A stretch of 64,000 nucleotides of DNA from Deinococcus sp. Leaf326 (GCF_001424185.1 NZ_LMOM01000065.1:62001-126000), one strand, 5' to 3'. Shown: positions 14,115-29,673, counted from the stretch's first letter. Made by a program: numbers and translations. The notes: generated by a model not told the origin, from the letters alone.

Positions 14115-16265
14115 TTACCCGATGAGGGGGTGCAGCTCTCCCCCGCTCACCAGCCCCAGCCAGTGCAGCGCGCGGCTGGCCGAGACGTACAGCAGCCGCC
14201 GCTCGTACTCGGTGCTCTCGTCGTAGGTCTGCGCGTCGGCGCGCGCCACGACGGCGGCGCTGAACTCCAGCCCCTTGGCGAGGTTCACCGGCAGGATGAC
14301 CAGACCGCCCCGGTAGCGGTGCTCCTGGGTCGTGATGGGCTGGGCGTCGGTGTCGTAGTCGCGCAGGGCCACACTGAGGGCGTCGGCGTCGGCCGCGCGC
14401 CGGGTCACGATGGCGATGTTGTCGTGGCCGGCCGCGCGGGCGTCGCGCACCGCCTGGGCCAGCAGCGCCAGCTCATCGCCGCCGGAGTAGCGCTGCACCT
14501 CGGCGCCGTCGCGGTCCACGCCGTGAACCTCAGCCGCGCGGTTGTAGGTCGAGGCGATCCGCGCGCCGAGCTCCGTGATCTGGCGCGTCGAGCGGTAGGT
14601 GCGCGACAGCGTGAGCACCTGCGCGCCGCGCAGCTGCTCGCCCACGGCCTCCCAGCTGCTCGGCCCCTTATAGCCGTGCATCCCCTGGTTCAGGTCGCCC
14701 AGCGCGGTCAGGTGGCCGGGGCGGGTCGCGCGGCCCAGCAGGGCGTACAGCAGCGGCGAGTAGTCCTGCGCCTCGTCGAGCACCACATGGTCGAACGGCT
14801 CCAGCGTGCGCCCCACCACCCGCCCGATGCCGCCGGTGAAGGCCTGCACCGCCAGCATCAGCGGCAGCTCAGTCACGTCGGCGTGCGCGCGCCGGGGCGC
14901 CGGAATGCCGCTCAGGGGATCGGCCAGCAGCAACTCAATCTCGCGCGGCTTGAGCAGGCCGCTTGAGCCCAGGGCCTCGGCACTGCCCAGCAGCCGCCGC
15001 GCCTCGGTGACAGGGGTTGTCGAGGCGAAGACGCGTCCCAGCAGCGTGGTCAGCGGCGTGGCGAGCTGCCGGCGCACGCTGGCCTCCTCCTCGTCGGGGA
15101 CACCCAGGCGCGATACGGCCTCGGCCTCGATCAGGCGGCGCATCCCCGCGCGGTAGCCGTCGAGCGGGTCGGCGGCGAAGACCTCGCGCAGCATTCCGGC
15201 CAGCTCGGCTTCCGACAGGGCGAAGGTGTATACGCCGCGTCCGCGCACCTCCACGCTCTCGCTGAGGGACTGGCCCTGCAGGGCCGCGTTGAACTTGCCC
15301 CACAGGTGGGTGCGGACCACGTCGAGCATCCGGGCGTCGCCCAGCAGCTTGGCGCGGCGCCACGCCAGGGCCCGGCGGCCGTTGTCGTGATCGGTGAGCA
15401 GCAGGGTCAGCGTGCGGTCGGTGACCTCCAGCTTTTCCAGCCCCAGCAGGCCGGTGCCCCAGACCTCGGGGGTGGTCACGGTGACGCCCGAGATCCCCAG
15501 TTCGGGCAGGATGCGCGCGGCGTAGGTCGCCAGCACGCGGTTGGGCATGAGGACCATGCAGGCCTCGGGGCGGGCGCGGTGCTCCTGGCGGTCCGCAGAA
15601 GTCATCCACGCGAGGCGGTGGAAACCGATGGTCGTCTTGCCCGACCCCGCCGCGCCCTGGATGATGACGGGTGTGCCGGCGGGATAGCGCATCGCCCCGT
15701 TCTGCTCGGGTTGCAGGGTCTCGACCACGTCGCGCATGGCCGCCGTACTCTGCTCGGCCAGGCGGCGCAGGAGCACTTCTTCGCGTCCACCGGTGTCGCC
15801 GCCCGCCTCGTCGTCGTACAGGTCGGTGACGCGGCGCAGCTGCTTTTGCGCGACGTCCAGTTGCCGCCGCCGCCGGATGGTTCCCTGCCCGCCCCGGCGC
15901 GGGGTCCAGCTCAGGGTGTCGCCGTAGAACAGGCTGCCCACCTCCGAGTCCCAGCTCACGACGCTGTGCGGCCCCTTGAGGTCGCGGAAGGCGTGCTTGC
16001 CGATGTAGAGGGTCTGCTCGCGCCCGCCCACCCGCACCTTCAGGCTGCCGAAGTACGGCTGGGCCACGTGCACGCTGAGCATGGCGGCGTGTTCCTCGGC
16101 GGTGTCGGCCATCGTGACACTCGTTTCGAGGTCGGCTCCGGTATTGCGGTCGCGGTCTTCCCAGGTCTCGATCTGGCGCAGCACGGCGGCGACCGTACCC
16201 GCCAGATGCTGCTGTTCGGCTTCAAAATCAGGATGGATGGAAGGACGTGGTTCTGCCACAGGCAT
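14115..16265 (-). CDS. helD: HelD-like UvrD/Rep-family ATPase (helicase IV)
   Basis: 716 aa. Superfamily 1 ATPase with Walker A GAAGSGKTTIGFHRL, Walker B VVLDEAQDYSPLL, and C-terminal motifs including LSRTYRSTRQI and VILPVNLAKGLEFSAAVV. The N-terminal helical region (HPDFEAEQQHLAGTVAAVLRQIETWEDRD) resembles the coiled-coil arm of HelD proteins, which remove stalled RNA polymerase from DNA. A RNAP-recycling role is known for HelD of Firmicutes and actinobacteria and is inferred here. The frame is open to 16526, but the ATG at 16265 has TATCCT 7 nt upstream (leaderless) and begins the homologous region. It is monocistronic. Confidence 0.85.
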   Translation of the reverse strand: MPVAEPRPSIHPDFEAEQQHLAGTVAAVLRQIETWEDRDRNTGADLETSVTMADTAEEHAAMLSVHVAQPYFGSLKVRVGGREQTLYIGKHAFRDLKGPHSVVSWDSEVGSLFYGDTLSWTPRRGGQGTIRRRRQLDVAQKQLRRVTDLYDDEAGGDTGGREEVLLRRLAEQSTAAMRDVVETLQPEQNGAMRYPAGTPVIIQGAAGSGKTTIGFHRLAWMTSADRQEHRARPEACMVLMPNRVLATYAARILPELGISGVTVTTPEVWGTGLLGLEKLEVTDRTLTLLLTDHDNGRRALAWRRAKLLGDARMLDVVRTHLWGKFNAALQGQSLSESVEVRGRGVYTFALSEAELAGMLREVFAADPLDGYRAGMRRLIEAEAVSRLGVPDEEEASVRRQLATPLTTLLGRVFASTTPVTEARRLLGSAEALGSSGLLKPREIELLLADPLSGIPAPRRAHADVTELPLMLAVQAFTGGIGRVVGRTLEPFDHVVLDEAQDYSPLLYALLGRATRPGHLTALGDLNQGMHGYKGPSSWEAVGEQLRGAQVLTLSRTYRSTRQITELGARIASTYNRAAEVHGVDRDGAEVQRYSGGDELALLAQAVRDARAAGHDNIAIVTRRAADADALSVALRDYDTDAQPITTQEHRYRGGLVILPVNLAKGLEFSAAVVARADAQTYDESTEYERRLLYVSASRALHWLGLVSGGELHPLIG

Positions 16266-16398
16266 AACGTGAAGGATACCGCGTCGGCGGGTTGTGGAGG
16301 GTGGAGCCGGTAGATAGAGAGGTGGCGGGCGCTCCCCCACCGCAGGCCTACGGCCCGGCCGCCCTGCACCCGCCTTCTCAGGCGACCTGCTTTCCCAC

Positions 16399-17658
16399 CT
16401 ACTTCCCAGCTTTGTCCCCCCGCTCCGGCTCTGGAGCCTTCTCGTCTTCCTCGCCGGGGCGCACGGCTGCGTGTGGCGCCACCACGCGGCCAGGGCCGAT
16501 GTCCACCCCCGCCTCGACCCGCGCATGCGCCCCCACGACCGTCGGGCGACTGTTGGCGCTCTGGCCGCCGACCCGCGCGCCTACCCCCACCTCGGCGCCC
16601 GTGTCCACGACGGCGCGGCTCACCACCGCCCCCGCACGGATCACCGCGCCGGGTTGCACCACGCTGTCGCGCACGGTCGCGCCTGCCTCGACCACAGCGT
16701 TCGGGCCGATCACGCTGCGCGTCACCTCACCGGCCACCACGGCGCCGCCGCACACGAAGGCGTCGTCCAGACGGGCCGTGCGCGCGACGTGCGCGGGGGG
16801 CCGCGCGAGGCTCGACGTGATGAAGGGCCACTCGGGATCGTCGAGCGCGAAACCCTTGCCATCCAGAAAGTCACGGTGTGTCTGGAGATAGGCGTCGAGC
16901 GTGCCCACGTCCATCCAGTAGCCCTCCAGCGCAAAGGCGTAGGCGTCGCCGCCCGCCACGAGTTCGGGCAGTAGGTACTCGCCGTAGTCGCCCAATTCGC
17001 CCCGGCGCTCCAGCGCGTCCAGGGTCGAAAGGAGCACCTCGGCGCGGTACACGAAGATCTCGGCGGTGACGGTCGGCCCCAGCGGTTCGTCCGGCTTGTA
17101 GGCGAACTCGGTCACGCGGCCGTGCTCGTCCACCCGCACGTTGCCGAAACGGGTGGCTCCGGCGGGGTCGGCCAGGTCGGTCGTGACCATCGTGACGCTC
17201 GCGCCGTGTTCCAGGTGCGAGCGGATGACCTCGGCGTGGTCGAGCCGGTAGATGTGATCGGCACTCAGAACGAGCACGAGGTCAGGACCGAACTCACGGA
17301 TGAGGTGGGCGTGCTGCGCCAGCGCGTGCGCGTTGCCCTGCGAAAACTCGCCGTCCTCGTTGTCGGGGCTGGAAAAGGGCGGCATGACCACCAGCCCGCC
17401 GCGCGTGCGGTCGAGGTCCCAGGGCCGCCCGCCCGAGAGGTGGTCGTTGAGACCATGTGGCAGGTACTGTTCGATGACCCATACGTCCTGCACGCCGCTG
17501 TGCACGAGGTTACTGAGCGTGAAGTCGATCAGGCGGTAGGTGCCCAGAAACGGCACGGCCGGTTTGGCGCGTTCGTCGGTGAGCGGCGAGAGCCTGCTGC
17601 CCCGCCCCCCCGCGAGGACGATGGCGAGAACCTTCTGGCGGGCGATGCGGGTCGTCAC
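16399..17658 (-). CDS. glgC: Glucose-1-phosphate adenylyltransferase (ADP-glucose pyrophosphorylase)
   Basis: 419 aa. It makes ADP-glucose from glucose-1-phosphate and ATP, the committed step of glycogen synthesis. The nucleotide-binding start VLAIVLAGGRGSRLSPLT is followed by ERAKPAVPFLGTYRLIDFTLSN, and the left-handed beta-helix C-terminus (VVEAGATVRDSVVQPGAVIRAG) is clear. The GTG start at 17658 gives the usual N-terminus TTRIARQKVLAIVLAGG; a CACACT box lies ~6 nt upstream. The last ~20 residues (EEDEKAPEPERGDKAGK) form a charged tail beyond the family core. No other glycogen gene is adjacent. Confidence 0.93.
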   Translation of the reverse strand: MTTRIARQKVLAIVLAGGRGSRLSPLTDERAKPAVPFLGTYRLIDFTLSNLVHSGVQDVWVIEQYLPHGLNDHLSGGRPWDLDRTRGGLVVMPPFSSPDNEDGEFSQGNAHALAQHAHLIREFGPDLVLVLSADHIYRLDHAEVIRSHLEHGASVTMVTTDLADPAGATRFGNVRVDEHGRVTEFAYKPDEPLGPTVTAEIFVYRAEVLLSTLDALERRGELGDYGEYLLPELVAGGDAYAFALEGYWMDVGTLDAYLQTHRDFLDGKGFALDDPEWPFITSSLARPPAHVARTARLDDAFVCGGAVVAGEVTRSVIGPNAVVEAGATVRDSVVQPGAVIRAGAVVSRAVVDTGAEVGVGARVGGQSANSRPTVVGAHARVEAGVDIGPGRVVAPHAAVRPGEEDEKAPEPERGDKAGK

Positions 17659-17751
17659 ACCCCGCAGTGTGGCGGGGCGGCGTGAGGCCGGGTCCACGCC
17701 GCCCTTTACGCCTTGCTGGGAATCGGGCGGCGCGACCTCTGCACTCCTCCA

Positions 17752-18777
17752 CTACATCGTGTGGTCACTCTCGCGCAGCAGCACCTGAACGTCGAAGGCG
17801 GCCAGCAGCCACTCCTTCTGCTCGTGGATGGCGCCGGGAGGGCAGGAGCGCAGGCAGGCCATGCAGCCGGTGCAGGCGCCCAGGTTCAGCAGTAGGCGCA
17901 CGCCGCCCTCCGGCCGCAGGTCGCGGGTGATCGCCTCGGTGGGGCACACGTTGGCGCACACCGGGCAGTCAATGCATTTGTCGTCTACCAGCGGTGCGGG
18001 CCACGCGATGCCCGCTCCGGCGGCCGGCACCGGCTTGAGGGCCTTGCGGCGCCAGGTCCATTCCTGCGGCGTGCGCTGCGGGGGGTCGCTCCAGTCCACG
18101 AAGGGCAGTGGACGCTCGGGCAGATTCTGGCTGAGCTGGCGACCCCCGGCGCGCAGCAGGCTGGAAAAGGCTCCCCGACGCGACACCTTCAGGGCGCGGC
18201 CCTGATCTTCGGGCACCGCCGGACGCACCGTGACCTGAGCCGGGCGGCCGGTGGCGCGGCGCAGCTCCTGGGCCTGCTCGGCCACCGCTTCCAGGCGCTC
18301 GGGCACGCCGGCGCGCCCCACCGGGCACGCGGCGCAGTCGCCGTGGATCAGCGTCAGGGGCACATCCCAGGCGCCGGCCGCCGCGACCAGCGCCGGGGTC
18401 ACGCGGCCCAGGCACGGCAGGCTGGGGCCGCCCGCGCCGCTGGGCACGCAGGTCAGGGTGGCCTCGGGGGGACCGGGCTGCCGGGGCTCGGCGGGCTGCT
18501 CACGCTGGTCGTGGACGCTTTGTAGGGGCGTCATCAGGTCGTATTCCAGCGCGCCGGTCGGGCAGGCCTGCACGCACAGGCCACAGCCGGTGCACTTCTG
18601 GGGGTCCACCCTCACGCCGTAGGTCCCGGGTGGCGTCTCGATGGCCTCGTGCGGGCAGGCACTGTGGCAGGCGTCGCAACCCCCCACCGCGTGGCGCTCC
18701 AACAGGCAGCGCGGGCCGGTGTAGCGCGGCACAAGGTTACCCAGTTCGCTGAGCTGGTCAAACACCCCTTTCAGCAT
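17752..18777 (-). CDS. Multi-cluster 4Fe-4S ferredoxin-type protein
   Basis: 341 aa with four 4Fe-4S cysteine sets: CDACHSACP and CTGCGLCVQACP near the N-terminus (residues ~34-70), then CIDCPVCANVCP and CTGCMACLRSCP near the C-terminus (residues ~270-315). The middle holds extra cysteines (DCAACPVG) and a region with no recognised domain. Such arrangements occur in soluble electron-transfer subunits, but no redox partner gene is adjacent, so the pathway is unknown. The ATG lacks a Shine-Dalgarno. It overlaps the stop of a 14-codon leaderless mini-ORF (18771-18815), suggesting coupled translation. Confidence 0.8.
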   Translation of the reverse strand: MLKGVFDQLSELGNLVPRYTGPRCLLERHAVGGCDACHSACPHEAIETPPGTYGVRVDPQKCTGCGLCVQACPTGALEYDLMTPLQSVHDQREQPAEPRQPGPPEATLTCVPSGAGGPSLPCLGRVTPALVAAAGAWDVPLTLIHGDCAACPVGRAGVPERLEAVAEQAQELRRATGRPAQVTVRPAVPEDQGRALKVSRRGAFSSLLRAGGRQLSQNLPERPLPFVDWSDPPQRTPQEWTWRRKALKPVPAAGAGIAWPAPLVDDKCIDCPVCANVCPTEAITRDLRPEGGVRLLLNLGACTGCMACLRSCPPGAIHEQKEWLLAAFDVQVLLRESDHTM

Positions 18778-18815
18778 GTGGGGACCGGGCGGTGCAGGCG
18801 GGCGGGGCGGGTCAT
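18771..18815 (-). CDS. Leaderless mini-ORF coupled to the Fe-S protein gene
   Basis: Fourteen codons beginning with an ATG placed 7 nt after TAGACT (18823-18828), the standard leaderless promoter. The peptide starts MTRPARLH, is Arg/Pro-rich and ends in Cys. Its TGA stop overlaps the ATG of the downstream Fe-S gene in the pattern ATGCTGA. The Fe-S gene itself has no ribosome binding site, so ribosomes that finish this mini-ORF could restart on it. Nothing but position and promoter supports it. Confidence 0.45.
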   Translation of the reverse strand: MTRPARLHRPVPTC

Positions 18816-18866
18816 GCCCGGCAGTCTACGCGCCGCGCCGGAACAGCAAAATGAAGCTCGTCTCCT

Positions 18867-19262
18867 TCAGGGCGGGCCCCGGCGGGTGGGTACGCGCAAC
18901 GTCACATACCCGATGCCCACCAGACCGACAAGCACCCACGCGACCTGCCCCACCAGCACCGGAATGCGGCCCACGCTCAGCGTGACGGCCACGGCGATGC
19001 TCAGGGCCGCCACCCATTTGGCCCGCAGCGGCATTCCCCGGCCCGCGCGGTAGTCGCCCACGAGCGGCCCCACCACCGGGCGCGACAGCAGCCACGCCTC
19101 CCAGCGCGGGTCGCCACGCGAAAAGGCGGCGGCGGCCAGCACGAACCACACCGTCCCCGGAAAACCGGGCAGCCAGAGCCCGACGAAGCCCAGGCCGCAC
19201 AGCAAGAAGCCCAGTGTCAGCCACAGGGGCCGGAACCGGGTGGGGCGCCGGGAATCGCTCAT
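18867..19262 (-). CDS. DUF454 (YbaN) family inner-membrane protein
   Basis: 131 aa. The DUF454 pattern is clear: an N-terminal hydrophobic helix LTLGFLLCGLGFVGLWLPGFPGTVWFVLAAAAF, the charged FSRGDPRWEAWLL segment, VVGPLVGDYRAGRGMPLRAKW, and two C-terminal membrane helices. Members are small bacterial inner-membrane proteins of unknown role. A leaderless promoter (TATCCT at 19270-19275, 7 nt before the ATG) supports the start. The Fe-S mini-ORF lies 51 nt downstream with its own -10 box. Confidence 0.85.
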   Translation of the reverse strand: MSDSRRPTRFRPLWLTLGFLLCGLGFVGLWLPGFPGTVWFVLAAAAFSRGDPRWEAWLLSRPVVGPLVGDYRAGRGMPLRAKWVAALSIAVAVTLSVGRIPVLVGQVAWVLVGLVGIGYVTLRVPTRRGPP

Positions 19263-19338
19263 GTCCGGCAGGATACCTGCCCCACGACGTGCAGATGCCC
19301 CCGCCCGTCACCGGGGGGGCACCCGCGAAAGGAGCGTT

Positions 19339-20340
<1,002 letters not shown>

Positions 20341-20399
20341 GGCAGGCCTCCGGGCAAGGGGAATGTGTGGTGAACAGCGCAATTGCCTGAACGTCACAG

Positions 20400-20429
20400 A
20401 GCATACCCGGCTCCCTGGTCAGCTGTCAC
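20400..20429 (-). promoter_or_regulatory. Sigma-70-type promoter of prs
   Basis: GTGACA at 20424-20429 and TATGCT at 20400-20405 with an 18-bp spacer, reading on the minus strand toward prs. Confidence 0.5.
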
Positions 20430-20584
20430 CGCGCCGCGCGTCTCCTGTGGGGGAACACTTCAAGTCTCCTTTAGGGCGCGTCCATGAAAGGCAGACGCTG
20501 CGGCGCGCACAGTGAAGAGGTGCCCCCCCACTTTCCGCTCCGCGCGGCTTCCTCCCGGTCACTGCAGCCCGCTCCGGGTGCTCG

Positions 20585-22012
20585 GTGACCCGTCTCGACG
20601 CGGTTGTGGTGGGCGCGGGCCCCAACGGGCTTGCGGCAGCCGTGACGCTGGCGCGCGCGGGACTGCGGGTCCAATTGCTGGAGGCCCACACCCAGGTGGG
20701 CGGCGGCCTGAGCAGCGCCGAGCTGACCCGGCCCGGCTTCGTGCATGACCTCGGCTCGGCCATCCACCCGCTCGCGGTCGCCAGCCCGGCCTTCCGGGAG
20801 TGGCCGCTACACGCCTTCGGGCTGCGCTGGGTGTATCCCGGGGTGCCGGCGGCCCAGACGCTGCCCGGCGGCCGCAGCGTCCTGCTGCACCGTGACCTGG
20901 ACGCCACCGCCGAGGCCCTGGGGCGAGACGGCGCCGTGTGGAGGCGCCTGCTGGCTCCCCTGGTCGCCGACTGGGAAGGGCTGCTGCACGACATCCTGCG
21001 GCCGCTGCTACGCGTGCCCGGCCACCCGCTTACGCTGGCCCGCTTCGGGGTGCGGGCGCTGCCCCCGGCCGGGGGGCTGGGCCGGGCCCTGTTCCGGACC
21101 CCCGAGGCCCGCGCACTGTGGGCCGGGCTGGCCGCGCACAGCGCTCTGCCCCTGTCCACGCCCGGCACCTCGGCCATGACCCTGGTGCTCGCGGTGCTGG
21201 CCCACGCGGTCGGCTGGCCGCTGCCTGCGGGCGGTGCGCAGGCCTTCGCCGACGCTCTGCGCGCCTACTTCGAGCACCTCGGCGGCGAGGTCCTGACCGG
21301 CGTGCGGGTAAACAGCCCGCACGACCTTCCCCCCGCCCGCGTGACGCTGGTGGACAGCAGCCCTGGCGTGCTGCTGCGGCTGCTCGGCGACCGCGCCCCG
21401 GCGGCCTACCGCGCGCGACTGGAGGGCTTCCGCTACGGCGCGGGTATCCAGAAGTTCGACTACGCCCTGAGCGGCCCGGTACCCTGGGCCAGCCCCGACA
21501 TTGCCCGTGCGGGCACCGTGCATGTCGGCGGCAGCTTCGCGGAGATCGTGCGCTCGGAGGCGGGGTGGCGCTCGGCGCGGCCCTACGTCCTGGCCGCACA
21601 GCCCAGCCTGTTCGACGCCGGCCGCGCGCCAGCGGGTCAGCACACCTTCTGGGCCTATGCACACGTTCCCAATGGCTCGGCAGCCGACATCGCGCCGCAG
21701 GTCGAGGACCAACTCGAACGTTTCGCGCCGGGGTTCGGGGAACGGGTGCTGGACCGCCACGTCACGACCGCGCCGCAGCTTCAGGCGTTCAGCCCGGTGT
21801 TCGGCGGCGGCGACGTGAACGGCGGCGCGAGCACGCTGTGGGGCCTGCTCGCCCGCCCCAACCTCGCGCCGACGCCCTACCGCACGCCGGTGCGCGGCAT
21901 GTACCTGTGCTCCAGCAGCACGCCTCCCGGCGGCGGCATCCACGGCATGGCCGGCCACAACGCCGCCCTGACCGCCCTGAGCGACGAGTTCGGCCTGGGC
22001 GAAGTGCCCTGA
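20585..22012 (+). CDS. FAD-dependent oxidoreductase, phytoene desaturase (CrtI)-like
   Basis: 475 aa. N-terminal dinucleotide fold [22 protein letters not shown] with the downstream acidic [20 protein letters not shown], and a C-terminal FAD contact [24 protein letters not shown], as in the CrtI/NAD(P)-FAD amine oxidase superfamily. These enzymes include carotenoid desaturases and isomerases, and Deinococcus encodes several. No other carotenoid gene is adjacent, so the substrate is open. GTG start with no obvious ribosome binding site. It is divergent from prs and convergent with dnaJ, with a strong shared terminator. Confidence 0.85.
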   Translation: MTRLDAVVVGAGPNGLAAAVTLARAGLRVQLLEAHTQVGGGLSSAELTRPGFVHDLGSAIHPLAVASPAFREWPLHAFGLRWVYPGVPAAQTLPGGRSVLLHRDLDATAEALGRDGAVWRRLLAPLVADWEGLLHDILRPLLRVPGHPLTLARFGVRALPPAGGLGRALFRTPEARALWAGLAAHSALPLSTPGTSAMTLVLAVLAHAVGWPLPAGGAQAFADALRAYFEHLGGEVLTGVRVNSPHDLPPARVTLVDSSPGVLLRLLGDRAPAAYRARLEGFRYGAGIQKFDYALSGPVPWASPDIARAGTVHVGGSFAEIVRSEAGWRSARPYVLAAQPSLFDAGRAPAGQHTFWAYAHVPNGSAADIAPQVEDQLERFAPGFGERVLDRHVTTAPQLQAFSPVFGGGDVNGGASTLWGLLARPNLAPTPYRTPVRGMYLCSSSTPPGGGIHGMAGHNAALTALSDEFGLGEVP

Positions 22013-22019
22013 ACGCCGA

Positions 22020-22055
22020 GCAGGGCGTGGACCGGTAGGCTGGTCCACGCCCTGC
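22020..22055. terminator. Bidirectional hairpin terminator
   Basis: A perfect 14-bp G/C-rich stem (22020-22033 with 22042-22055) with an 8-nt loop sits between the convergent FAD enzyme and dnaJ genes. The flanks have no long T run on either side. Confidence 0.65.
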
Positions 22056-22065
22056 CTACGTGCCT

Positions 22066-23202
<1,137 letters not shown>

Positions 23203-23314
23203 GTCGTTTTTGCCGGGCGAGGCCCGACCTCCGCCGCGCATCTTAACAAAAGGACACTCAAGAAACGTGGGCGGGTCCGCACAGGTCCGTCTCCACCCAC
23301 CCCGGAGCCCCCGC

Positions 23315-24349
<1,035 letters not shown>

Positions 24350-24358
24350 CTATGGGAC

Positions 24359-24400
24359 AAAAAAAGGCGCCGCGCTCCGGGAAGCTCCGGGCGCGGCGCA
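24359..24400 (-). terminator. Attenuator terminator upstream of trpS
   Basis: On the minus strand a 9-bp perfect G/C stem (GCGCCGCGC with GCGCGGCGC), extended by an inner CCGG/CCGG pairing, is followed by seven T (24359-24365). It lies inside the trpS leader, 12 nt downstream of the leader-peptide stop and 19 nt before the trpS ATG. Its 5' arm includes GCCCGG, which can alternatively pair with ACCGGGC in the upstream leader hairpin. Confidence 0.85.
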
Positions 24401-24411
24401 TGGGGCGGTGT

Positions 24412-24474
24412 TCAGGCGCGGCAGCGAGGCCCGGTCGAAAAACCGGGCCACCACGGCTGCTGCGGGGCGTTCAT
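24412..24474 (-). CDS. trpS leader peptide with tandem Trp codons
   Basis: A 20-codon ORF with two adjacent TGG codons (residues 8-9, in QQPWWPGF). It starts at the ATG at 24474, which lies 7 nt after TAGCAT (24482-24487), a leaderless promoter; an ATGACC element 18 bp further upstream can serve as -35. An in-frame ATG at 24483 is a longer alternative. Immediately after the Trp codons the RNA can fold GCCCGGT/ACCGGGC (stem 7 bp, six-base loop). The ORF ends at 24412, just before the terminator hairpin. This is the layout of a classical ribosome-mediated attenuator. Confidence 0.75.
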   Translation of the reverse strand: MNAPQQPWWPGFSTGPRCRA

Positions 24475-24537
24475 GCGGGCCATGCTAGCGCAAGGCGGCC
24501 AGTCAGGTCATGCAGGCCGGGCCATCCGTCCGGCGGC

Positions 24538-25491
<954 letters not shown>

Positions 25492-25633
25492 GCTGTCTCC
25501 TCCCCCTTCATCCGGTCCTCCCTCCAGTTCTGGACCTGGGAGGGGAGCACCGGGCGTCCATGCGTTCCGGCAGGCCCGTGCACTGGCACCCGCCCCCCCC
25601 GGAACAGTGTCACGGAGGTCTTCCGCGGGGCGC

Positions 25634-28548
<2,915 letters not shown>

Positions 28549-28691
28549 GCGAGTCCTCCTGCAGGGCGTGGCCCCCGTCCAGTCTCCGGCGGGGGCGCCC
28601 CGATTACGCCGCGCATCATACGCGTGCCCCCCAGCCGGCCGATACCGAGCGGCCCTTCACTCTGCGCCCCCTTTATTTAGATTGATGTTAA

Positions 28692-28729
28692 ATAGTTGTG
28701 TTGACGAATATCGTGATAACAACTATATT
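28692..28729. promoter_or_regulatory. Divergent promoter/operator between gnd and marR
   Basis: An AT-rich island in GC-rich DNA. On the plus strand TTGACG (28701-28706) and TATATT (28724-28729) with a 17-bp spacer form a near-consensus promoter for marR. An inverted repeat ATAGTTGT (28692-28699) / ACAACTAT (28719-28726) flanks the -35 and overlaps the -10, and a smaller palindrome ACGA-ATA-TCGT (28704-28714) lies inside. This is the expected position for a MarR autoregulatory operator that could also control gnd. Confidence 0.65.
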
Positions 28730-28760
28730 AACTCCAGGCTTCCGCTAGCCTGGAGGCACC

Positions 28761-29231
28761 GTGACCTACCCCGTTTCCGACCCGCCGCTGCCCGGCCGTC
28801 CCGGCAGCCCCGAGCATCTCGCCTACCTCTCGTTACAGCGTCTTGCGGCGCGCCAGCAGTACGCGGGCGCCGAGCTGCTGCGCGGGCACGACCTGAGCGG
28901 CCCACAGTTCAACGTGCTGCGCATCCTGCGCGGCGCCGGAGACGCGGGGCTGCGGTGCAGCGACATCGGCACGCGGCTGCTGGTCCATGACCCCGACGTG
29001 ACGCGGCTGCTCGACCGCCTGGAAAAGGCGGGCCGGGTCCGCCGGGCCCGCGACCCCCACGACCGCCGGGTGGTCATGACCTACCTGACCGACAAGGGCC
29101 GGGCGGTCCTGAGCACCCTCGACGAACCCCTGAGCGAATTGCATGCCCGGCAATTCGCCGCCCTGAGCCCCGAGCGCCTCGCGCTGCTGACCGAGCTGCT
29201 GGGCGACCTGCTTCCGGAGGACCACCCATGA
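28761..29231 (+). CDS. MarR family transcriptional regulator (with doxX)
   Basis: 156 aa. Winged-helix core: LSGPQFNVLRILRGAGDAGLRCSDIGTRLLVHDPDVTRLLDRLEKAGRVRRARDPHDRRVVMTYLTDKG. The recognition helix and the DxRxx wing (DPHDRR) are typical of MarR proteins, which usually bind palindromes in their own promoters and release on binding a small phenolic or oxidant. GTG start with GGAGG 4 nt upstream, and a strong sigma-70 promoter with an inverted-repeat operator 32 nt before it. The gene overlaps doxX by 4 nt. It may repress both its own operon and the divergent gnd-zwf-opcA. Confidence 0.9.
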   Translation: MTYPVSDPPLPGRPGSPEHLAYLSLQRLAARQQYAGAELLRGHDLSGPQFNVLRILRGAGDAGLRCSDIGTRLLVHDPDVTRLLDRLEKAGRVRRARDPHDRRVVMTYLTDKGRAVLSTLDEPLSELHARQFAALSPERLALLTELLGDLLPEDHP

Positions 29232-29659
29232 CGACCCCTGCCCGCACTGCCCAGACCACCCACACCGGCGCCGCTTTCCAGGCCGACCTGGGGCTGCTGT
29301 TCCTGCGCCTCGCCACCGGCGTCATCTTCGTGATGCACGGCTACCAGAAGTTCTTCATGAACACGGTCGCCGGCACCACGCAGTTTTTCGCCAGCATCGG
29401 CGTGCCCCTGCCGGGCGTGGCCGCCCCGCTGATCGCGGGCATTGAGCTGATCGGCGGCCTGCTGCTGATCCTGGGACTCTTTCCCCGCGTGGTCGGCGCG
29501 CTCTTGGCCGTGAACATGCTCGTCGCCATCCTGCTCGTGCACGTGGCGGGCGGTTTCTTCAACCCGAACGGTATCGAGTTCCCGCTGCTGCTGCTGGCCG
29601 CCTCGGCCGCGCTGGCCCTGACGGGTGCGGGACGCTACCGCGTGGGCAACAAGAACTAA
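29228..29659 (+). CDS. DoxX family membrane protein
   Basis: 143 aa with four membrane helices: LGLLFLRLATGVIFVMHGYQKF, PLIAGIELIGGLLLILGLF, VVGALLAVNMLVAILLVHV and FPLLLLAASAALALTG. This is the DoxX/DoxD-like pattern (GxxFxxHGxxKFF). Family members act in thiol or quinone-linked redox balance, and a DoxX protein works with SodA and thiosulfate sulfurtransferase in mycobacteria. Its start overlaps the marR stop (ATGA), so both are on one mRNA ending at the terminator at 29674. MarR-DoxX pairing suggests an oxidant-inducible unit; the inducer is unknown. Confidence 0.88.
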   Translation: MTTPARTAQTTHTGAAFQADLGLLFLRLATGVIFVMHGYQKFFMNTVAGTTQFFASIGVPLPGVAAPLIAGIELIGGLLLILGLFPRVVGALLAVNMLVAILLVHVAGGFFNPNGIEFPLLLLAASAALALTGAGRYRVGNKN

Positions 29660-29673
29660 ACGGAACACGACGT

